Positions 41,059 to 50,060 of a stretch of DNA of 57,110 bases are shown piece by piece; the stretch's first letter is position 1; each line of letters starts with the position of its first letter. Origin of the DNA: Actinomycetota bacterium. Its GTDB lineage: Bacteria > Actinomycetota > Geothermincolia > Geothermincolales > RBG-13-55-18. The DNA is taken from positions 1 through 57,110 of the forward strand of contig JABLXL010000020.1 of the NCBI GenBank assembly GCA_013178005.1, read 5' to 3'. The notes beneath the pieces were generated by a model. That model worked only from the letters and a program-made list of their open reading frames with translations, was not told the origin of the DNA and ran no database searches. The translations under genes were made by a program, and so were the position numbers.

Positions 41059-41922
41059 ATGGAGTTTTTCAAGTACCACAGCCTAGGCAACGACTACATC
41101 CTCCTCGACGCCATGCGCTCCCCCCTGCGGCTGTCGCCGGCGGAGATACAGATGCTCTGCCACCGGCATTTCGGCATCGGTGGAGACGGAATCCTGGTCA
41201 TGGAGCCATCGGAGAGGGCGTTTTGCCGCATGGTCAACTTCAACCCCGACGCGAGCCAGGCGGAGACGAGCGGGAACGGGCTGCGCTGCCTGGCCAAGCA
41301 CCTCTACGAGACCGGCCTCTATCCCCATAGGGAGATGGAAGTGGACACGCCCTCGGGGGTCAAGAAACTCAGGGTTATGGTGGCGGGAGGAAAGGTGCGC
41401 GCGGTGGAGGTGAACATGGGGCGACCCGATTTCCGCCGCTCCTCCTTGCCCATGCGAGGCGAGGAGGACGAGGCCCTGGAGGTGGAGATCGAAGCGTTGG
41501 GAGGGAGGTTTACCGCCACATGCCTGTCCATCGGCACCCCCCACTGCGTCATCTTCCTCGAGGACCTCGAGGGATTCCCGGTGGGCGAGATCGGCCCCGC
41601 TATCGAGAGGAACCCCGCCTTTCCCCTGCGGGTCAACGTGGAGTTCGTCCAGGTGACCGACGTATCCGAGTTGAGACAGCGTTCCTGGGAGAGGGGCGCG
41701 GGGGAGACCCTGGCCAGCGCCACCGGGGCCGCGGCCGCCGTCGCCGCGGCCGAGCGCACGGGCAGGTGCAAGCGCAAAGTCCACGTCCGGCTGCCGGGGG
41801 GACTCATGGAGGTGGAGATAACCCCCCAGGGCGAGGTGCTCACGCGCGGGCCCGCACGCAGGGTCTTCCGGGGCGAGTTGGACGAGGACTGGCGAGAGCG
41901 CAGCCGCGTCGTGCTCGCTTGA
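41059..41922 (+). CDS. Diaminopimelate epimerase homologue lacking both catalytic cysteines
   Basis: 287 residues with the DapF fold along its whole length: FKYHSLGNDYILLDA, FGIGGDGIL, NPDASQAETSGNGLR, SIGTPHCVIF and ERGAGETLASATGA. In true DapF two cysteines act as acid and base, in CGNG and ACGTG/ACGSG. Here both are serine (Ser71 codon AGC, Ser220 codon AGC). The substrate-binding Asn and Glu-Arg-Gly residues remain. It is therefore unlikely to epimerise diaminopimelate in the usual way. It may be an isomerase or dehydratase of another amino acid, or an inactive relative. The ATG follows AAGGAGAG. Confidence 0.85.
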   Translation: MEFFKYHSLGNDYILLDAMRSPLRLSPAEIQMLCHRHFGIGGDGILVMEPSERAFCRMVNFNPDASQAETSGNGLRCLAKHLYETGLYPHREMEVDTPSGVKKLRVMVAGGKVRAVEVNMGRPDFRRSSLPMRGEEDEALEVEIEALGGRFTATCLSIGTPHCVIFLEDLEGFPVGEIGPAIERNPAFPLRVNVEFVQVTDVSELRQRSWERGAGETLASATGAAAAVAAAERTGRCKRKVHVRLPGGLMEVEITPQGEVLTRGPARRVFRGELDEDWRERSRVVLA

Positions 41923-41991
41923 GTGCGAGGGCGGCTTTGATCCGTCCACGAACCCCAGATCCCGGCGCCTGGCGACGGCTGCCGCCGCCAT

Positions 41992-42540
41992 CTAGCCCAG
42001 TGCCTGGGAGCAGGGGATGCAGAGGCGACGCCCGCCCTTTTCCACCAGACGCGTCTCCATGGTCGGCTCCCCGCATTCCTCGCAGGGCAGAGAGACGCGG
42101 ATCTCCGCTTCTGCCGGCGGCTCGTAATCCACCTCCGCTATGGAGAAAAGCTCCTCCACGGGCGCGGTGAGCAAACGCTCCATCGCCATCTCCCTCCTCC
42201 GGGAGGGGTCCACCACCTCCGAGGAAGAGGGCAGGGCGTCCGCCTTGAGGCTGACCCGTATAGCCTTGCCGGGCCGTCGCCTCGATGCGAAGGTGAAAAC
42301 CTGCTTGCCGTGGTCCCTGTAGACGAGGTTGCCTTTCCCGAAGGTGCAGCCGGCCAGGAACTGCACCGCGTCCACGCTACAGGAGTCGTTCTCCACCTCG
42401 CAGACCAGCTCCTCGTCGTAGGCGCGGGAAACGCCGATCCTGTCCAGGGCTTCCCGGGTGGCGCGATACCCGATGGTCAGCCCGGGGCAAAGATGCCCGT
42501 GAAATTCCGCCGCCGCGCTCAGATCCTCCGGTATATCCAT
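41992..42540 (-). CDS. FmdE-family protein with C-terminal zinc ribbon
   Basis: 182 residues. FHGHLCPGLTIGYR (His14, His16, Cys18) and VENDSCSVDAVQFLAGCTFGKGNL are hallmarks of FmdE, named for formylmethanofuran dehydrogenase subunit E. The C-terminus carries CEECGEP and CIPCSQ, a TraR/DksA-like zinc ribbon. Stand-alone FmdE proteins occur in many non-methanogens with molybdenum or tungsten enzymes. No such enzyme is in the window. It lies 29 bp after the VOC gene in the same direction, so the two are probably cotranscribed. Confidence 0.88.
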   Translation of the reverse strand: MDIPEDLSAAAEFHGHLCPGLTIGYRATREALDRIGVSRAYDEELVCEVENDSCSVDAVQFLAGCTFGKGNLVYRDHGKQVFTFASRRRPGKAIRVSLKADALPSSSEVVDPSRRREMAMERLLTAPVEELFSIAEVDYEPPAEAEIRVSLPCEECGEPTMETRLVEKGGRRLCIPCSQALG

Positions 42541-42569
42541 GGCCAGACCTCCTCAGCGATTCGCTCTCC

Positions 42570-43580
42570 TTACAGCAGCCTGAGCGCCGCCGCCGCTTTC
42601 AACAACCGCACCAGCAGCACCTTCATAACCCTGGGCGAGGCGTGAAGGACCTTCTCCACCTCCACCATCTCCACCACGTTGCCCTCCGGATCCTTGATGT
42701 AGGCGAAGCTGCCGATGGTGCCCGAGCCCATGTCCACTCGGGTGGGGGGATGGTAGAGCTCCGCCCCCCTGCCGATGAGGTCGTTGACCGTCCCCGCGAG
42801 GTCGGTGACGTCGAAGGCCATCTCCATGAGCCCCACGTCTCCCCACCGCCTGCCCTCGTAGATGGTCTTTCCCTTGTATCCCGGGGTGTGCACCAGCTTC
42901 ACCACCGCCCTCTCTAGCAAGGGCAGGGAGCTTGCCCCCTCCGGACGGTGGGCGAGGACGGCCATCTCCATTTCCCTGCCTCCCGTCACCTCGTCCATCT
43001 CCTTGATCCGGCCCGTGAATTCGTGCAGCACTTCTTTAAAGCCCAGCACGTCGGCATAGAACGAGCGCGCCCTCCCCATGTCCGATACCCCTATGGCCAC
43101 GTGGCGCACGCCTCCCACCGCGGGACGCTTTCCGCCCTCCACCTCCACCAGCTGGACCAGGAGGCCGTCGGGGTCCCGCAGGTAAGCGTAGCGCTCCCTA
43201 CCTCCCGTGCTGAGCTCCATGCTCCTCACCGGGGTCAGGAACTCCACTCCCTTGCTCCTCAGGTCCACGTAAAGCCGGTCCAGCATGAAGGCCTTGAGTC
43301 CCACCTCGAGGTAGCCGAGGTCGCCCCACTGAACGGGCTCGGAGGGCTCAAGGGGACGGGTGGAAGTGTGCTCGATGAGCTCGATGGCGGCCCCTCCCCC
43401 GATGTTCATGGCCATGAGCGCCCGCATCTCCACCACGGCGCCTACGATGGGCGCCATCTCCTCCAGGTAGCTGGTCTGATCGCTGAGTTTGATGCGGAAT
43501 CCCATGAGCCTGCGGTAGAAATCATAGGTGCGGTCGGTGTCGCGCACCCCCATGCCCACGTGCTGAAAAGCCGTGATCAC
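42570..43580 (-). CDS. Two-domain VOC (glyoxalase/dioxygenase superfamily) protein
   Basis: 336 residues holding two VOC modules. The first opens ITAFQHVGMGVRDTDRTYDFYRRLMGF and ends YLRDPDGLLVQLVEVEG. The second opens VRHVAIGVSDMGRARSFYADVLGF and ends YIKDPEGNVVEMVEVE. Each has the His near the start and the Glu at the end that can hold a metal. Candidate roles include ring-cleaving dioxygenase, glyoxalase-like lyase or epimerase, and the sequence does not decide. GTG start behind AAGGAGGG. Confidence 0.85.
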   Translation of the reverse strand: MITAFQHVGMGVRDTDRTYDFYRRLMGFRIKLSDQTSYLEEMAPIVGAVVEMRALMAMNIGGGAAIELIEHTSTRPLEPSEPVQWGDLGYLEVGLKAFMLDRLYVDLRSKGVEFLTPVRSMELSTGGRERYAYLRDPDGLLVQLVEVEGGKRPAVGGVRHVAIGVSDMGRARSFYADVLGFKEVLHEFTGRIKEMDEVTGGREMEMAVLAHRPEGASSLPLLERAVVKLVHTPGYKGKTIYEGRRWGDVGLMEMAFDVTDLAGTVNDLIGRGAELYHPPTRVDMGSGTIGSFAYIKDPEGNVVEMVEVEKVLHASPRVMKVLLVRLLKAAAALRLL

Positions 43581-44081
43581 CTGGTCCCTCCTTGTAACGG
43601 GCCGCGGCCCCGCGGCGACTACGCCCACCCTTGCATCCAGCCCACTTCGACGGCGATTACTATTCTATTCCAGGCGCGCCCGAAGCGACAGCCTCGCCCG
43701 GCGTCCCGGATGGCAGAAAGACCGATTGCGGATCGAGGACCAGGCGGGACGGGGGGTTATCCGGCATGGGGTGCCTGGTATAGCGGAGGGTGCGTCAGGC
43801 TCGCTGCCAGGCCATGGCGCGGCCGCGGCGGGGACGGCGGGGTTTTCACGCCAGGAGAAGCCTCAAGCGGGGTTATCATCACATGGCGGCGGAACGCGCC
43901 CTCACCCCCCACTTCCTGCGCACAGCCGCTCCGCCTTCACGGAAACCGGAAGGGATGACCCGCGGCCCGCCAGGGGGGATAATGGACTTGGCTCCATCCC
44001 CTGGGATGGGACGGGCAGAGCATTGCAACGGTCCTGGAAAGGCGACGGCCTTTCCCCGGAGAGGCCTGGGAGGGATGAGTC
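43581..44081. other. 501-base divergent spacer, no gene seen
   Basis: Lies between the divergent VOC and DUF2804 genes. GC-rich throughout. GGGGTTATC followed by CATGG occurs at about 43754 and again near 43871, which may be a faint repeat of about 118 bp. Reading frames here lack ribosome sites and have poor codon use. No clear promoter consensus stands out. Confidence 0.35.
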
Positions 44082-45131
44082 TTGCGAGAGATGAAGAGGA
44101 CGCCTCCCCGACTGGTGGAGGACGGCAGGGTGGTGGAGTTCGGGGTCTTCGAGGAGCCTTTCAGGGAGCTGAACCTGGGAGAGGCCAGGATCTTCGCCGG
44201 CGGGAGGTCGTCCCTCCGCCCCTTGAACCTACTGCGCCTGAAGGAATGGCAGCATTTCGGGGTGATACACCCGCGTCACTACTTCGGGATGGTCATCTTC
44301 GACGCCAAGTTCATGTCCGTTTCCTTTCTTTACCATTACGACCGCGAGACGGGCGCCATGGCGGAGCATTCCCGCCAGGCCAGGGGCGGAGTGGCGCGGC
44401 TGGCGGAAACAACCTGGCGGGGGGAATGCTCCTTTGCCGCCTCCGGCTACAACCTTGCCTTCGAGAACAGGCTGGAGGACGGGTATCACGCCGTGCGGCT
44501 TGACGTCAAGGAGCGGCGCGGGCTCCCCGCCATGAGAGGAGAGTTCCGCATGCTCGAGGATATCTCCGCTTACCGTCCCCTGGTGGTGGTCAGCCCCTTC
44601 TCACCCAACCGCCCTCTTTATACCCACAAGGCGGCCTGCCCCGTGGAGGGAAAGATAAAGGTCGGGGATGAGGAGGTGGAGCTTAAGCCGGACCGGGATG
44701 TCTGCCTGCTCGACGAGCAGAAGGCCTTTTACCCCTACCGCAGTTTCTGGAGGTGGCTGTGCTTCGGAGGGTTCACGCCCGATGGCACCCTCATCGCCGC
44801 CAACCTCTGCCATAACGTGATCCCCGACGACGAGGAATTCAGCGAGAACTGTTACTGGGTGGGCGGCGAGATCCACTTAACGGGGGCTGCGCGCTTCGGC
44901 TACAGCGAGGCAAAGATCCTCGAGCCATGGTTCATCAGGACCACGGACGGCGCGGTGGACCTGGAGTTCCATCCCCGGGGCGAGAGGGCGGAGAGGATAC
45001 GGGTCGGCCCCATCCTCTCCGACTTTCACCAGCCCTTCGGCCTCTTCCGGGGCAGGCTCGGTGGAGGGGACGAGGCGGTGGAGGTGCGCGATCTCTTCGG
45101 CCTCTGCGAGCAACACGTAACCCGTTACTGA
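44082..45131 (+). CDS. DUF2804 family protein
   Basis: 349 residues. RPLNLLRLKEWQHFGVIHPRHYFGMVIFDAKF, YHYDRETGAMAEHS and DEQKAFYPYRSFWRWLCFGGFTPDGTLIAANL match the DUF2804 pattern, a predicted beta-rich lipocalin-like protein. The C-terminal HQPFGLFRG is also conserved in the family. No signal peptide. Function not established. TTG start after GGGAGGG. Confidence 0.85.
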   Translation: MREMKRTPPRLVEDGRVVEFGVFEEPFRELNLGEARIFAGGRSSLRPLNLLRLKEWQHFGVIHPRHYFGMVIFDAKFMSVSFLYHYDRETGAMAEHSRQARGGVARLAETTWRGECSFAASGYNLAFENRLEDGYHAVRLDVKERRGLPAMRGEFRMLEDISAYRPLVVVSPFSPNRPLYTHKAACPVEGKIKVGDEEVELKPDRDVCLLDEQKAFYPYRSFWRWLCFGGFTPDGTLIAANLCHNVIPDDEEFSENCYWVGGEIHLTGAARFGYSEAKILEPWFIRTTDGAVDLEFHPRGERAERIRVGPILSDFHQPFGLFRGRLGGGDEAVEVRDLFGLCEQHVTRY

Positions 45132-45399
45132 GGGAAGCGTCGCGGCGGGATCGAGCTCAAACGGGATCGGGACCGCCCGGTCAAGCAGGGCAGCAACCCG
45201 ACACCGACTGGCGCCTCTCCTCCGGGCCACTTCATAGGAGGCAAGGAGAGGGTAACCTTGCGCGGGATCCGGATCTCCTTGGCCGGCCGGGATCCAGCGG
45301 GCTTTTCGCCCCTGGATTAAAGTGCCGGTGCCGGGAATACGAATAACCTTATATGCGTCGTGAACAGGCTCAAGGGCCGTGGACCCGGAGGTGAATGAA

Positions 45400-46266
45400 G
45401 TGAAGTGCCCCCGCTGCGGAGCCGAGAACGCCGAGAAGGCGGAGTGGTGTTACCTGTGCGAGTATAATTTCGCGGAAGGCACGGGGGCAGGCGAAACATC
45501 ACCGCCGGCAGATTTCGCCGGGGCGCCGGCGCCGCCAGCCGATCCCTCCGGCGGCGTCCCGCCTCCTCCAGCAACCACACAGGCGGCCCTCCCTCCATCC
45601 CCCCAGTTTCCACAGGCTCAACCCATGGGCGCCTACCCGCCGGGTTATCCGGCCGCTCCGACCGGGAAACGAGTGTCGAGCAACAAGATAGCCCTGGTCC
45701 TGGTGATAGCGCTGACGGTGATCGCGGCAGGGCTCCTCGCTTTCTTCATCATGCGCGGGAAGACCTACACCATAACGGTTCCTCCTCCCCCCGGCTACTC
45801 CGAGGCTCCCAGCGATATGATCGAAGAGGCCCGGAAAAGCCTGGAGGGCGAGGCCAAGGGGATAAGCCTGGACAAGGTTTTCATCGACGCGAGCGAAACT
45901 AACTTCGTCTTCGTTATGCACCAGAACGTGCCCTTCACCGACGCGCCCTCGGGAGAGGATCCCGATGAGATGGAGCGCTACTTTTACGACAACAAGGACG
46001 AGTGGACCGAGGCGTTCGCGAGCGGTATCCTGGAGGCTGGTCCAGATTTCGCCCCGGAGCTCGAGAAATACGAGGTCATCAGGATGGCCAGCGGAGACGC
46101 CGCCCTGCACATGACCACCTCATTGGGCATCCAGCAGTACAGCTTCACGGTGGATACCCTGTGGATCATCAAGGAGAACTCGGCCTTCGCCATCGTGGTG
46201 GAGGGCCTGGATCCCAAAGGAGACGAGGTAGTGGAGTTCATGAGGGAGAACGTGACCTTTAAATAA
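45400..46266 (+). CDS. Zinc-ribbon, single-pass membrane protein with outer domain
   Basis: About 288 residues. The N-terminal cytoplasmic zinc ribbon has CPRC and CYLC (Cys3, 6, 17, 20). Then comes a Pro/Ala-rich linker of about 65 residues, one membrane helix (IALVLVIALTVIAAGLLAFFIM), and an outer domain of 160 residues rich in Asp and Glu. The GTG start follows GGAGGTGA; an in-frame GTG 21 bases earlier is less well placed. The outer domain is not recognised. The architecture suggests a sensor or an assembly factor. Confidence 0.7.
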   Translation: MKCPRCGAENAEKAEWCYLCEYNFAEGTGAGETSPPADFAGAPAPPADPSGGVPPPPATTQAALPPSPQFPQAQPMGAYPPGYPAAPTGKRVSSNKIALVLVIALTVIAAGLLAFFIMRGKTYTITVPPPPGYSEAPSDMIEEARKSLEGEAKGISLDKVFIDASETNFVFVMHQNVPFTDAPSGEDPDEMERYFYDNKDEWTEAFASGILEAGPDFAPELEKYEVIRMASGDAALHMTTSLGIQQYSFTVDTLWIIKENSAFAIVVEGLDPKGDEVVEFMRENVTFK

Positions 46267-46461
46267 GGCTCTTCACCGATAACGCGGGCTATCCGTTTGA
46301 GATGCGGCGCCTGATGGATAATCCATGCTTGACCACGGGTTGTTTTCCTGACGCTATCCTTTAAGGACCATTTCTGAATTCCTGCCCACGGTCCGGGAAG
46401 AAGGGCTTTGAACAAAGAGGGCTCGGCGAGTTGTCCCAACATAAACCGCGGCGCGGGCGGA

Positions 46462-46628
46462 CCGGCGGAATTAGCCTTATCCCGGGGCCCGGCGATCAAA
46501 GGGTTCGGGTGACGAAGGGCGGGCCGGCAAGGGCGGGGTCAAAGGGGGGAATAAAGGAATTGGCCGGCGGAATTCGCCTTATCCCGGAGCCCGGCGGATG
46601 TTAGAATTGCTCCGGGAGGTGATGCGAG
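46462..46628. repeat. 102-bp repeat of the upstream region of the next gene
   Basis: CCGGCGGAATTAGCCTTATC (46462) recurs 102 bp later as CCGGCGGAATTCGCCTTATC, each followed by CCGG-GCCCGGCG. The second copy leads to the ribosome site of the next gene within 60 bases; the first copy leads nowhere. The rest of the 362-base spacer shows nothing else. Confidence 0.82.
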
Positions 46629-47135
46629 ATGGAGAAGCTGGTCTGTCCCGTAATGTCCGTGGACGATAAATACCGCACCCTCTATGCGGCACTCATGGGG
46701 GTGTTTAATGATATCGCGCAGTACGCCTCGTCGAGCCTTACCCGGGAACAGAAACAGGCGCTGGTGAACGCTGCCATGCATGGCGTGGGGTGGAGCGCGG
46801 GCAAGAGGCTGGTGAAGGTATACCGGCTCAAGCCCACGGTGGAGGACGCCATGCGCCTGCTGTTGCTACTGAACAACGAGTCCCTCGCTTACCTTCCCAA
46901 GCTGAAACAGATCTACGCCGAGATAGACGGCGACGTGGGCTATCTCACCATCCGCAGGGACCCCTGGTACGACTGGTATTTCAAGCACATCGATATCGAT
47001 TGCGAAGAGAGCTGCTCCCGACACGAATTCCCAGGGCTGGTGTCTCACCTCGGCGAGTGCTTCAGGATTGAGGTGCTGGAATCCTTGCCACGCGGCGACG
47101 AACGCTGCCGCTTCCGCATCACCAAGGAGAAATAG
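46629..47135 (+). CDS. ATC-hydrolase/V4R-like small protein
   Basis: 168 residues, soluble. The C-terminal half has IDCEESCSRHEFPGLVSHLGECFRIEVLESLPRGDERCRFRI, a pattern of spaced cysteines then RGD-x2-C-F-x-I that is seen in L-2-amino-thiazoline-4-carboxylate hydrolase-like and V4R-type domains. The N-terminal half is helical (FNDIAQYASSSLTREQKQAL). Substrate unknown; it could be a ligand-binding sensor. ATG after GGGAGGTG. Confidence 0.6.
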   Translation: MEKLVCPVMSVDDKYRTLYAALMGVFNDIAQYASSSLTREQKQALVNAAMHGVGWSAGKRLVKVYRLKPTVEDAMRLLLLLNNESLAYLPKLKQIYAEIDGDVGYLTIRRDPWYDWYFKHIDIDCEESCSRHEFPGLVSHLGECFRIEVLESLPRGDERCRFRITKEK

Positions 47136-47296
47136 GCCGGAGGGGGGATCGGCCGGCGGGAGACGGGTATAAGCGGAGAAGGCAAGAGGCCTGCGCTTGA
47201 GGAAACGGTGAGGCAGGGCTGAGCGCTCACCCTTTCCCGCTCCAGCACCTGTCTTTGCGGGCACACGCGGCCACCCGGCACACGCCACGTCGATCG

Positions 47297-47470
47297 GGTT
47301 CAATCCCCGCGCTCGCGCAGGTCCTCGGAGTTCATCTCCCGTTACCTAGACCTATGGGAAATCGACCCCCGCTCTCGGTCAGGTCCTCGGAGTTCATCGC
47401 CGGAACCGAGGCCTACGCGGAATCACCCCCCGCGCTCGCGCAGGTCCTCGAGGTAAGCGGCGCGGAACCT
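47297..47470. repeat. 61-bp tandem repeat of the PHP gene stop region, three copies
   Basis: The gene ends in CGCGCTCGCGCAGGTCCTCG, reading in from the stop. CAGGTCCTCG is at 47441, 47380 and 47318, so the spacings are 61 and 62 bp. The preceding CCCCCGC and following GAGTTCATC-type sequence match between the two outer copies. Each copy would encode the end of the protein, but only the innermost is in frame. Confidence 0.88.
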
Positions 47471-48055
47471 GCCCGCGCGCAGCTCCTCCACCAGGTCCTC
47501 CTCGCTGCGGATGTCGCGCTCGAAGACGGTCACGCATTTGCCCACCTGCCACAGGGCATGGGCGTCGCTTCCCCCGGTCCCGGGAAGGCCGATTTCCTCG
47601 GCCAGGGCCAGCGCCTTCTCGTTGCTGCGTATGGTGTTCGCCCCGTTCAAGGTCTCGATGGCTACGATGTGTCCGATGAGCTCGCGCGGGAAGGTGTGCG
47701 CGTGCTTATGCTGGCGTCCCCATCCCCGGCAGGGATGCGCGGGGACGATCACGGCCCCGTCCTTTTCCGCCATCTCCACCAGCTCCTCGAAGGTGGTCAG
47801 GTGGTATTTAGTGTCGCGCTTCATGCCGTACACCAGCATGTCTCCGAGCTCGGTGTATATCTCAACTCCCCTGAAAACGGGATACCCGCTGCCGCTCGCG
47901 AACTCCACCATCTTGTGGGCGCCGCGGTGAGAGTGGTGTTCAGTCACGCAGATGGCATCGATGCCCAGCTCCCTAACCCTGTCCAGCAGCTCCGCCGGAC
48001 CGAGTTGAGAGCAAATGGACCCCAGATTTGTGTGAATATGCAAGTCTATGATCAA
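47423..48055 (-). CDS. PHP-domain metal-dependent phosphoesterase, paralogue 1
   Basis: 210 residues, a complete PHP domain. DLHIHTNLGSICSQLG supplies the first metal ligands, ICVTEHHSH the next, then VPAHPCRGWGR, VAIETLNG and GTGGSDAHALWQVGK. Such stand-alone PHP proteins hydrolyse phosphoesters, for example histidinol phosphate, 3',5'-nucleoside bisphosphates or oligonucleotides. The cysteine after the HxHT motif is shared with the neighbouring copy. It lies three bases after paralogue 2. Confidence 0.9.
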   Translation of the reverse strand: MIIDLHIHTNLGSICSQLGPAELLDRVRELGIDAICVTEHHSHRGAHKMVEFASGSGYPVFRGVEIYTELGDMLVYGMKRDTKYHLTTFEELVEMAEKDGAVIVPAHPCRGWGRQHKHAHTFPRELIGHIVAIETLNGANTIRSNEKALALAEEIGLPGTGGSDAHALWQVGKCVTVFERDIRSEEDLVEELRAGRFRAAYLEDLRERGG

Positions 48056-48058
48056 GTG

Positions 48059-48709
48059 CTACCTCCAGAGCGTCGAAGTCCTCAGTCTCTCCACCTCCGC
48101 CGCGTAGGCCGCCCGGCACCTACCCGCCCTTATCTCCTCCACCAGCTCCTCCTCGCTCCCGATCTCGCGCTCGAAAACGGTGAGGCAACGTCCGATCTGC
48201 ATGATGAAATGGGCGTCGCTTCCTCCCACCCCCGGCAGGCCGTAGCGGTTCGCATAAGCCTCGGCCGCGAGGTTCGATTCCGGGGTGGAGCCGCCGTTGC
48301 GCACCTCGATGGCATCGACATTGGAGAGGAGGAACTCAGCCCTTTCTTCGCCCAGGGCGTGATGAAACCCCAATGACCCGCGGCAGGGGTGACAGGGGAT
48401 GATCACTCCGCCCCCGCTCCTTACCTCCTCCAGCAACTCCACGAAGGGCGTGGTTACCGGGTACCGGGCTCGGCAGGCGCCGAAAACCAGCATGTCTCCC
48501 ATATCCGTGTACACCTCCACGCCCCGGAACACGGGGAACCCCTCCTCATCGCCCAGGCGTCGGGCCACCTCGGCGCCCTCGAGCTCCTCGTGCTCGGTCA
48601 CGCATAGAGCATCAAGGCCCATCTCCGCCGCCGCCCTGATGAGAAGGCGGGGTTCTATCTGGGAACACGGCGATGATACGGAGGTGTGCACGTGCAGATC
48701 CACCAACAT
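48059..48709 (-). CDS. PHP-domain metal-dependent phosphoesterase, paralogue 2
   Basis: 216 residues. DLHVHTSVSSPCSQIEP, LCVTEHEELEG, IPCHPCRGSLGF and GVGGSDAHFIMQIGR align with paralogue 1 throughout, including the closing EELVEEIRAGRCRAAY. Two metal-site differences are visible: the third motif is TEHE instead of TEHH, and the HPCRG Cys neighbours differ. The pair arose by tandem duplication and is surely cotranscribed. The ATG giving MLVDLHVHTS was chosen; longer forms have no ribosome site. Confidence 0.9.
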   Translation of the reverse strand: MLVDLHVHTSVSSPCSQIEPRLLIRAAAEMGLDALCVTEHEELEGAEVARRLGDEEGFPVFRGVEVYTDMGDMLVFGACRARYPVTTPFVELLEEVRSGGGVIIPCHPCRGSLGFHHALGEERAEFLLSNVDAIEVRNGGSTPESNLAAEAYANRYGLPGVGGSDAHFIMQIGRCLTVFEREIGSEEELVEEIRAGRCRAAYAAEVERLRTSTLWR

Positions 48710-48950
48710 CGCTTTTGCCTCCAAGCGCCGCCAACACGCAGCGGCCTCGCATATTCTTTCACATCGCAACCGCCGCCATCAAGGCCGGAGGTCAAAGGAT
48801 AGGTCGGAGCCCTGTCGGGGAATGAGGATATAAGGCGCAGGTTTGCACGTGCGGATCCACCCGCATCGCTTTTTCCGTTCTGGAGGCGGCGCCCAAGAAA
48901 CCGGTGTCCGAACCGACGTGCACGTGCGAATCCACCGACATCGCTTAAAC
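48689..48950. repeat. Three copies of the PHP paralogue 2 start region
   Basis: The gene start CACGTGCAGATCCACCAACA plus TCGCTT recurs as CACGTGCGGATCCACCCGCA plus TCGCTT and as CACGTGCGAATCCACCGACA plus TCGCTT. The CAT start codons stand at 48707, 48864 and 48939 (157 and 75 bp apart). The outer copies code for MRVDPHVQT-like and MSVDSHVHV-like peptides that soon run out. A CTCCAGGCGCCGCC tail is shared with the gene's own upstream region. Confidence 0.85.
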
Positions 48951-49194
48951 CTCCAGGCGCCGCCGGTTCTCTGCGGCTTTGCCTGTTCTTTCACCTCGTT
49001 TCCGCCGTCTTCCGCCTGCGAGGCTGGGTATATCCATGGCTCGCACGCCATGAGAGTGCTTGGTTAGCGCGAGAATCGGAAAAGGGCCGCGACGCGTGCT
49101 CTTCTGAAATGCGCAAGTTCCACCCCCCGAGACACGGGGCACGACTCAAGCGGGATTTCCTCCTCAGCGGATATGGCCACACGCCTCAAGCTCT

Positions 49195-49932
49195 TCAGGC
49201 CAGGGGATAAAACGCCATGACCCCCATGGACGTTATAAACAGGATGTATCCCATGATCAGTACGGCGACTCGAATCCTCGGCACCTTGAACTTGGTGCAC
49301 AAACCCGCGAAGAAGAGGACGGCCGCGAAGAGCACGGTGAGGAGGACGTAGTTATCAGAGCGGCGCAAGGCTTCGGCGGCCTCCGCTCTCTTGGCGTCGG
49401 CCTCCCTTTCCAGTTCGTTAGCCCGCTCGCGGTTGGCGTTCCTGTACTCGGGCATCTCGAAGGGCGTCGGAGGAGTGGCGGCCTGCCCCTCATGAAGCGG
49501 TTTCCAGAGCTCCACCGCCACCTTCAGCTCATCGCGAAAAAGGTCCTCCTCGTAACGGCGCGCGGCTTCCATGTCCCCTTCGTTTGTCGCGTCCAGGTAG
49601 CCTAAAAACATGGTCACGTCCATGTCGAGCTCCGCATCCGCGAGATCGTCGGCCTCGTCGGCGTGAATGCGCGCGGAATTGGACTCGCTCAGCAGCAACG
49701 CCTCCCGGCTGCGCCAGCGCGAAGCCTGGTAGGCACTCCATGCCGAAGCCAGGGTGGCCAGGGCGAGTAGCGCCGTGGCGAAGATCTCCAGCCACTCCCC
49801 GTGCAGGCGCGCCAGCAAACCCGACCCAGCCTCACGGGGGGCTTTTCCTGTCCTCTTGGAGCCTGTTTCCACGCCCCACTCACCCCTTTCCTGTGTCCCA
49901 TTCTGCTCACCCGGTGCCGGCCGCACGGACAT
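49195..49932 (-). CDS. Three-helix membrane protein with charged central domain
   Basis: 245 residues. One helix near 47-69 (EIFATALLALATLASAWSAYQ), a central soluble region rich in Glu, Asp and Arg (DEADDLADAELDMDV, ERANELEREADAKRAEAAEAL, partly coiled coil), then two closely spaced C-terminal helices (YVLLTVLFAAVLFFAGLC and VAVLIMGYILFITSMGVMAFY). No family recognised. The ATG is weakly placed; a GTG 60 bases downstream after AAAGGGGTGAG could be the true start and would keep all helices. Confidence 0.6.
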   Translation of the reverse strand: MSVRPAPGEQNGTQERGEWGVETGSKRTGKAPREAGSGLLARLHGEWLEIFATALLALATLASAWSAYQASRWRSREALLLSESNSARIHADEADDLADAELDMDVTMFLGYLDATNEGDMEAARRYEEDLFRDELKVAVELWKPLHEGQAATPPTPFEMPEYRNANRERANELEREADAKRAEAAEALRRSDNYVLLTVLFAAVLFFAGLCTKFKVPRIRVAVLIMGYILFITSMGVMAFYPLA

Positions 49933-50060
49933 GAGTTCCCGGCCACGCCTTCCTCGCGCTTTTTCGGAAGGACACCCATATCTTCGGCACGGCTCGGGCT
50001 GCTTTTAACCGTTCCCGGGCGGCGGGGAAGGCGTGGGGAGAAAAGCCGCGCAGTCCGCGG

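Noticed and set aside
47290-47320. GGGTTCAATCCCC resembling a tRNA T-loop
   Set aside because: It is the outermost copy of the 61-bp PHP stop repeat, and its partner copy reads AATCGACCCCC, so the likeness is chance.
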